A stretch of 12,248 nucleotides of DNA, taken from positions 1 to 12,248 of the forward strand of contig CAZKKV010000026.1 in assembly GCA_964553705.1 (NCBI GenBank), given 5' to 3'. This DNA comes from CAYXNZ01 sp964553705 (GTDB lineage Bacteria; Patescibacteriota; Patescibacteriia; Patescibacteriales; GWC2-42-12). The translations under genes and the position numbers were made by a program. Shown piece after piece: positions 11,911 to 12,248 of the stretch. The first letter of the stretch is position 1, and each line of letters begins with the position of its first letter. The notes under the pieces were generated by a model. The model did no database searches, had not been told where the DNA came from, and saw only the letters and a program-made list of their open reading frames with translations.

Positions 11911-11974
11911 ATATTTATCCTACACTCCCGCTAACCTAAAAGCAAGTAGGAATTATCCACGATTTTTCCACTAA

Positions 11975-12003
11975 ATTTTATATACTAAAAAACAGTGTTG
12001 TAA
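11975..12003 (-). promoter_or_regulatory. Promoter of dnaB
   Basis: Minus strand: TTACAA (11998-12003), a 17-base spacer, TAAAAT (11975-11980). The predicted start near 11968 gives a leader of about 58 bases. The same six bases read as TTGTAA on the plus strand, serving a second putative promoter. Confidence 0.5.
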
Positions 12004-12026
12004 TTTTATGAAAGATATGTTATATT
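11998..12026 (+). promoter_or_regulatory. Putative plus-strand promoter facing the tRNA
   Basis: TTGTAA (11998-12003), a 17-base spacer ending in TGT, TATATT (12021-12026). It shares its -35 bases with the dnaB promoter. Its predicted start (about 12033) lies directly before a small terminator. Confidence 0.4.
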
Positions 12027-12039
12027 ATTTTTGAAGCTT

Positions 12040-12060
12040 ATCCGTGGTGGCGGATTTTTT
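12040..12060 (+). terminator. Small intrinsic terminator
   Basis: ATCCG (12040-12044), a TGGTGG loop, CGGAT (12051-12055), then T-tract. The 5-bp stem is short. It lies just after the predicted start of the plus-strand promoter, with no gene between. Confidence 0.6.
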
Positions 12061-12070
12061 ATTTTGTTTG

Positions 12071-12076
12071 TATAAT
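12071..12076 (+). promoter_or_regulatory. -10 box likely used by the tRNA-Lys region
   Basis: A perfect TATAAT with no convincing -35 at the right distance. Transcription would start near 12083 and run through the structured segment into the tRNA. Confidence 0.4.
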
Positions 12077-12089
12077 AGCTATTAGACAT

Positions 12090-12158
12090 GCGCCGTTAGC
12101 TTTCTCCTACGCTTAAGCTATGACGGGACAAGAAGTTGGTAGTCCCGAGTGCTCGGGA
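12090..12158 (+). ncRNA. Structured intergenic segment before tRNA-Lys
   Basis: Three hairpins can form. A: CCGT+TAGCTT (12093-12102) with AAGCTA (12115-12120) and ACGG (12123-12126). B: CGGGAC (12124-12129) with GTCCCG (12142-12147). C: TCCCGAG (12143-12149) with CTCGGGA (12152-12158). B overlaps both A and C, so A+C and B are mutually exclusive. It could be a leader RNA or a mobile palindromic intergenic repeat. No T-run follows. I do not recognise a known class. Confidence 0.35.
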
Positions 12159-12192
12159 TTTAAACAGAAGATTAAAAAAACAATAGAATTAG

Positions 12193-12248
12193 GCGCCGTT
12201 AGCTCAGTTGGTAGAGCAACTGCCTTTTAAGCAGAAGGTCGCAGGTTC
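12193..12248 (+). tRNA. tRNA-Lys (anticodon UUU), 3' end beyond the window
   Basis: Acceptor 5' strand GCGCCGT, then TA, D-arm GCTC-AGTTGGTA-GAGC, anticodon loop CTTTTAA with anticodon TTT at 12226-12228 (lysine), anticodon stem CTGC/GCAG, variable loop AGGTC, and the start of the T-arm GCAGGTTC. The outermost anticodon-stem pair (27-43) is A-A. The last part of the T-arm and the acceptor 3' strand lie outside the window. Confidence 0.95.

Noticed and set aside
12090..12160. T-box riboswitch ahead of tRNA-Lys
   Set aside because: There is no T-box TGGNACC consensus, no terminator T-run after the last hairpin, and T-boxes control mRNAs rather than tRNA genes.
1..12248. CRISPR array, insertion sequence or prophage
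   Set aside because: No regularly spaced repeats, transposase, integrase or phage structural genes are present; most genes are conserved housekeeping genes.

Overview
The window looks like part of a chromosome from a Candidate Phyla Radiation (Patescibacteria) bacterium, possibly a Falkowbacteria/Magasanikbacteria-like lineage; the phylum-level call is an inference. The reasons are strong AT richness, short intergenic spaces full of A/T repeats, pyrimidine-salvage genes, a small membrane protein paired with a Clp-type ATPase of a kind I associate with CPR genomes, and mostly weak or absent Shine-Dalgarno sites. The sequence is a draft: exactly 100 N (9135-9234) interrupt rplU.

Layout. (1) 44-1763, minus: dCMP deaminase, a dCTP-deaminase/dUTPase-fold protein and an HD-domain protein, probably one operon read from a promoter at 1796-1824. 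(2) 1938-3949, minus: secE-nusG-rplK-rplA, the classic Sec/antitermination/L11-L1 operon. It starts at a near-consensus promoter (4015-4043) and ends at a perfect inverted-repeat terminator (1887-1920). A hairpin resembling the ribosomal protein L1 binding site lies between rplK and rplA and ends just before the rplA start. (3) 4105-7236, plus, divergent from secE: a 122-aa membrane protein followed by a 918-aa Hsp100/Clp ATPase. The ATPase has a DnaJ-like zinc finger and two membrane segments at its N-terminus. Its first ATPase ring lacks key catalytic residues, and both substrate-gripping pore loops are missing. This pair is the best candidate for an undescribed system here. (4) 7288-7626, minus: an orphan 112-aa protein with its own strong Shine-Dalgarno site and terminator. 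(5) 7776-8807, plus: a MraY/WecA-type polyprenyl-phosphate sugar-1-phosphate transferase, then rplU up to the gap. (6) 9235-11910, minus: dnaB, an 89-aa orphan, then ybaB and recR, a replication/repair cluster. (7) 11911-12248: facing promoters, a small terminator, a structured intergenic segment sharing 12 bases with the tRNA 5' end, and a tRNA-Lys(UUU) cut by the window edge.

How the genes fit together. Groups 2, 5 (rplU) and 7 serve translation and Sec export. Group 1 would feed dUMP/dTMP synthesis by salvage. Group 6 serves replication and recombinational repair. Group 5 makes lipid-linked sugars for the envelope. Group 3 has no assignable pathway: the sequence argues against a ClpP-partnered unfoldase and for a membrane-anchored ATPase that remodels or senses something without threading it.
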